DNA of 64,000 nt from Flavobacteriales bacterium (GTDB lineage: Bacteria > Bacteroidota > Bacteroidia > Flavobacteriales_E > Vicingaceae). The notes beneath the pieces were generated by a model. The model searched no databases. It was not told where the DNA came from and was given only the letters and a program-made list of their open reading frames with translations. The translations under genes and the position numbers were made by a program. Positions 61,176-64,000 of the stretch are shown here, one piece after another. The DNA is taken from positions 1-64,000 of the forward strand of contig JACJZA010000009.1 in NCBI GenBank assembly GCA_020635825.1. Reading direction: 5' to 3'. Within the stretch, counting starts at the first letter, position 1. Each line of letters begins with the position of its first letter.

Positions 61176-62645
61176 TTATCTCGAATAATTTGGTGCTTCT
61201 CTTGTGATAGTTATATTGTGAGGGTGGCTCTCAGCAAAACCTGCACTTGTAATTCTAACAAATTTGGCTTTTTTCAATTCTTCAATATTATTTGCTCCAC
61301 AATATCCCATTCCGGCCCTTAATCCACCCACCATTTGGTAAATAACCTCAGCTAAATACCCTTTGTAAGGAACACGCCCTGAGATGCCTTCCGGAACTAA
61401 TTTTTTAATATCATCTTCAGCATCTTGAAAATATCTATCTTTAGATCCTTTCTGCATTGCTTCTATAGATCCCATTCCTCTATAGGCTTTAAACTTTCTC
61501 CCTTCATAAATAATAGTCTCTCCCGGAGATTCATCTACTCCTGCGAACAAAGAACCTGCCATAATTGAGTCTGCTCCACCTGACAAAGCTTTTACAATAT
61601 CTCCGGTAAATCTTATTCCTCCATCAGCAATAATTGGAACACCAGTTCCTTTTAACCCTTCCGAAACCATCATAACTGCTGATAATTGAGGTACTCCTAC
61701 ACCAGCAATAACTCTTGTAGTACAGATAGAACCTGGTCCAATCCCAACCTTAACAGCATCTGCTCCAGCATCAGCTAAAGCTTTTGCTGCTTCTTTTGTA
61801 GCAATATTCCCTACAATTACTTGTAAATCATTATATTGAGACTTAACCTTTTTCAAAGCATCAATTACTCCTTTTGAATGACCATGAGCAGTATCAATTA
61901 CAATAGCATCAACTCCGGCTTTATAAAGAGCATCTACTCTTTCCATAATATCAGCAGTTACACCTACTCCTGCTGCAACCCTTAATCTTCCCCACTTATC
62001 TTTACAAGCATTGGGTTTTAATTGAACTTTTGTAATATCCTTGTAAGTAATTAATCCTTTAAGTTTATTGTTGGCATCAACAACCGGTAATTTTTCAATT
62101 TTATGTTCTTGTAATATTTCTCTTGCTTTATCTAAATCCGTTCCTTCTTCTGTTGTAATAATATTTTCACCTGTCATCACTCCTTTTATTGGAGTTTCCA
62201 TGTTTTTTTGGAATCTTAAATCGCGATTGGTAACAATCCCTACTAGATTATTTTGGGCATCAACAACCGGAATACCACCAATTTTAAACTCACTCATTAA
62301 GTTTAAAGCATCTCCCACATTTGCATCAACAGAAATAGTAACAGGATCTTGTATCATTCCACTTTCAGAACGTTTCACTTTTCTTACTTTTTCTGCTTGT
62401 TGCTCAATGGTCATATTTTTATGTAGCACACCTATTCCTCCTTCCTGAGCAATAGCAATAGCTAATTTTGACTCAGTAACCGTATCCATTGCTGCAGAAA
62501 CCACAGGAATATTTAATCTGATTTGTTTTGTAAATTGTGTAGAAATATCTACATCTCGAGGTAAAACTTCTGAATAAGAAGGAACCATTAAAACATCATC
62601 ATAAGTTAAACCTTCTCCAATAAATTTATCTGATAATTCACTCAT
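61176..62645 (-). CDS. guaB: IMP dehydrogenase
   Basis: 489 residues from ATG 62643-62645 (MSELSDKFIGEGLTYDD), the usual beginning; the frame stays open to 62693, but the extra 16 residues are unlike the family. Two CBS domains lie at about residues 95-205. The active site GIGPGSICTTRVIAGVG carries the catalytic Cys, followed by ADGGIRFTGDIVKAL and YRGMGSIEAM with the mobile flap. It converts IMP to XMP in guanine nucleotide synthesis. It leads the run into the parvulin, SurA and MoxR genes. Confidence 0.97.
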   Translation of the reverse strand: MSELSDKFIGEGLTYDDVLMVPSYSEVLPRDVDISTQFTKQIRLNIPVVSAAMDTVTESKLAIAIAQEGGIGVLHKNMTIEQQAEKVRKVKRSESGMIQDPVTISVDANVGDALNLMSEFKIGGIPVVDAQNNLVGIVTNRDLRFQKNMETPIKGVMTGENIITTEEGTDLDKAREILQEHKIEKLPVVDANNKLKGLITYKDITKVQLKPNACKDKWGRLRVAAGVGVTADIMERVDALYKAGVDAIVIDTAHGHSKGVIDALKKVKSQYNDLQVIVGNIATKEAAKALADAGADAVKVGIGPGSICTTRVIAGVGVPQLSAVMMVSEGLKGTGVPIIADGGIRFTGDIVKALSGGADSIMAGSLFAGVDESPGETIIYEGRKFKAYRGMGSIEAMQKGSKDRYFQDAEDDIKKLVPEGISGRVPYKGYLAEVIYQMVGGLRAGMGYCGANNIEELKKAKFVRITSAGFAESHPHNITITREAPNYSR

Positions 62646-62756
62646 AACAGGATTGTAAAATTGTGGCGAAAATACTAAAAATTGTTCATTCAAACACGTT
62701 AAAAATTGTTAATGCTAACAACTCTTTTATTATTCTTTTATTGCTATTTTAGGTGT

Positions 62757-63008
62757 ATGAAAAATGAAATTTCTTTTCCTGTTTTTAGAAAATATAAAAA
62801 CCAAAAATCTTTTTTTAAAATTATTTCACAAACTGAATTTGAAGAAATTAAATTATTTGGAGCTAAAGGAGAACTCCATTCCTTTTCAGCAAAAATTTTA
62901 CCTGATAGAAATTATATTTATGATATGCTATATAACTATACTGATTATTGGGATGAATCTGATGAAAATGAATTCAATCTCATCAAATCTAAATTTGTAA
63001 TTCAATAG
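62757..63008 (+). CDS. Conserved small protein of unknown function
   Basis: 83 residues from ATG 62757 (MKNEISFPVFRKYKNQKSFF). The frame is open upstream to a TTG at 62706, but the extra part is hydrophobic and lies in the divergent promoter area with guaB, so the shorter start is preferred. KILPDRNYIYDMLYNYTDYW and DENEFNL are the recognisable segments; similar small proteins occur widely in Flavobacteriia with no known role. It is soluble and acidic at the C-terminus. It is followed by the channel gene after 40 bases. Confidence 0.75.
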   Translation: MKNEISFPVFRKYKNQKSFFKIISQTEFEEIKLFGAKGELHSFSAKILPDRNYIYDMLYNYTDYWDESDENEFNLIKSKFVIQ

Positions 63009-63024
63009 TTTTTTTCTGAATTGT

Positions 63025-63032
63025 TACTTTTG
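63025..63032 (+). promoter_or_regulatory. Possible -7 box of the mechanosensitive channel gene
   Basis: TACTTTTG matches TAnnTTTG, 16 bases before the ATG at 63049. The nearest TTTG upstream (62994-62997) is 27 bases away, longer than usual. Confidence 0.4.
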
Positions 63033-63048
63033 CCAAAAATTTAAATAT

Positions 63049-64000
63049 ATGAAAGAGTTTTTAGCAAAAGAATTTTATCATAATACGGTTGGAGACTGGT
63101 TTATTTCTCTACTTATTATTTTAGGTGCAGTTATCGTTGGAAAAATCCTTTACTGGTTTTTTGGTAAAGTTGTAAAACAACTAACTTCTAAAACAAAAAC
63201 TAGACTAGATGACATTTTAGTTGATATGATTGAAGAACCAATTGTATTGGCGATTACTATTGCCGGTTTATGGGTTGGATTACATCGTTTAGAATTTACT
63301 GATTGGTGGCAAATATGGATGGGTAAGATTTATCACATTTTACTTGCTATTAATATCACATGGTTTATTGCACGTCTAGTTGATGCTATTATTGAAGAAT
63401 ATGTTGTGCCCCTTACTGAAAAGACTGAAAGTGATTTAGACGACCAAATTTTACCCATTGTAAAAAAAGGTTTACGTTCGGTAATATGGATTTTAGGAGT
63501 TATTGTCGCTCTTAATAATGCCGGGTATGATGTGGGTGCACTAATAGCCGGTTTAGGTATAGGAGGTTTAGCTTTAGCTATGGCTGCTAAAGATTCTGTT
63601 TCAAATATTTTTGGAGGAATTATGGTATTTACCGACAAACCTTTTAAAGTTGGTGATAGGATAAAAATTGGAGGTTATGATGGCGTAATTACTGAAATAG
63701 GAATAAGAACCAGTAGATTAAGAACACTTGAAGGAAGGTTAGTTACAATTCCAAATATGCAGTTCACTGGAAATATGGTTGAAAATGTTTCTTTGGAACC
63801 CTCAAGAAAAGTAACAAACAATATTGGACTAATTTACGATACCACTCCTGAACAAATTCAGCAAGCTTTAGATTTACTAAAAGATATATCAGCTAAAAAC
63901 AACAATGTGGAAGATAATTACTTAGTTAGTTTTAATGCTTTTGGAGATTTTTCATTGGGTATACTATACATTTATTACATTAAAAAAGAATCAGACATTC
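63049..64000 (+). CDS. Mechanosensitive ion channel MscS family (C-terminus cut by window edge)
   Basis: ATG at 63049, 317 codons without a stop up to the window edge. N-terminal membrane helices (FISLLIILGAVIVGKILYWF, VLAITIAGLWVGL, ILLAINITWFIARL) are followed by the MscS pore-lining helix (GALIAGLGIGGLALAMAAKD, with the Gly/Ala pattern of TM3) and the beta domain NIFGGIMVFTDKPFKVGDRI and TRSS-like TSRLRTLEGRLVTIPN. The channel opens on membrane tension to release solutes. The missing C-terminal end lies beyond the window. Confidence 0.93.
   Translation, partial: MKEFLAKEFYHNTVGDWFISLLIILGAVIVGKILYWFFGKVVKQLTSKTKTRLDDILVDMIEEPIVLAITIAGLWVGLHRLEFTDWWQIWMGKIYHILLAINITWFIARLVDAIIEEYVVPLTEKTESDLDDQILPIVKKGLRSVIWILGVIVALNNAGYDVGALIAGLGIGGLALAMAAKDSVSNIFGGIMVFTDKPFKVGDRIKIGGYDGVITEIGIRTSRLRTLEGRLVTIPNMQFTGNMVENVSLEPSRKVTNNIGLIYDTTPEQIQQALDLLKDISAKNNNVEDNYLVSFNAFGDFSLGILYIYYIKKESDI

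Noticed and set aside
60897..61322. Open frame of 141 residues on the plus strand across the guaB-parvulin gap
   Set aside because: It is antisense to the ends of two well-supported genes and has no domain of its own.
62068..62448. Open frame of 126 residues on the plus strand within guaB
   Set aside because: Antisense to the CBS domains; composition typical of a shadow frame.

Overview
The window reads as chromosomal DNA of a low-GC member of the Bacteroidota, most likely Flavobacteriia (Flavobacteriales). The evidence is type IX secretion (T9SS) sorting domains of both type A and type B, a PKD-array surface protein, a bacilliredoxin-like YtxJ protein, signal peptides ending in AQ, a type B L31 ribosomal protein, and -7 boxes of the TAnnTTTG type typical of this phylum. 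No tRNA, rRNA, CRISPR array, transposase or integrase was seen. No gene-free stretch exceeds 300 bases; the longest gaps (about 100-165 bases) hold promoters or terminators, or nothing visible.

Region 1 (1-11449, minus strand) is a cell-surface block. It holds a truncated TPR/PD40 periplasmic protein, a 1510-residue protein with about 16 PKD modules and a T9SS type B tail, a MuiA-like DUF4139 protein, a divergent Nramp-type transporter, two methyltransferases and a LamG/T9SS type A protein.

Region 2 (11536-23793, minus strand) is a tightly coupled glycan operon. It runs YfhO membrane protein, family 2 glycosyltransferase, flippase, CMP-sugar synthetase, HpcH/HpaI aldolase, NAD-dependent epimerase, cyclase-family hydrolase, HAD phosphatase, D-2-hydroxyacid dehydrogenase, radical SAM/SPASM enzyme, DUF115/GT42-like protein, FkbM methyltransferase. 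There is no NeuB- or KdsA-type synthase. An aldolase, a HAD phosphatase, a CMP-transferase and a protein with sialyltransferase-like CMP-binding motifs sit together, which suggests an undescribed route to a CMP-activated 3-deoxy-keto-acid sugar and its transfer. This is the best candidate for a novel system here.

Region 3 (23861-30185, minus strand) is housekeeping: M42 peptidase, dnaN, lon, a GlmU-like protein and rpmE type B.

Region 4 (30334-45948, mostly plus strand) holds a metallophosphoesterase, a peptidoglycan-binding M15 peptidase, an outer-membrane protein, coaD, a thioredoxin-fold lipid/envelope protein without active-site cysteines, NUDIX/pyrE (divergent), an SRPBCC protein, a lipoprotein, then an AT-rich NACHT NTPase with a pentapeptide-like tail (a plausible single-gene defence system). 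After it come birA and the conserved run rsfS-ftsH-DUF2007-cdsA-psd, and a small Cys/Lys-rich secreted protein.

Region 5 (46002-64000) has YjjG-like HAD, lipA, outer-membrane protein, OsmC, YtxJ with a 42-residue lipoprotein, ung, a BamA/TamA-like protein, a 2-oxoglutarate oxygenase coupled to an ABC exporter, and the minus-strand run guaB - parvulin - lipoprotein - SurA-like - MoxR. It ends with a partial mechanosensitive channel gene. Several start codons were moved from the longest open frame because of homologous family starts, a Shine-Dalgarno sequence or promoter position; each entry says so.
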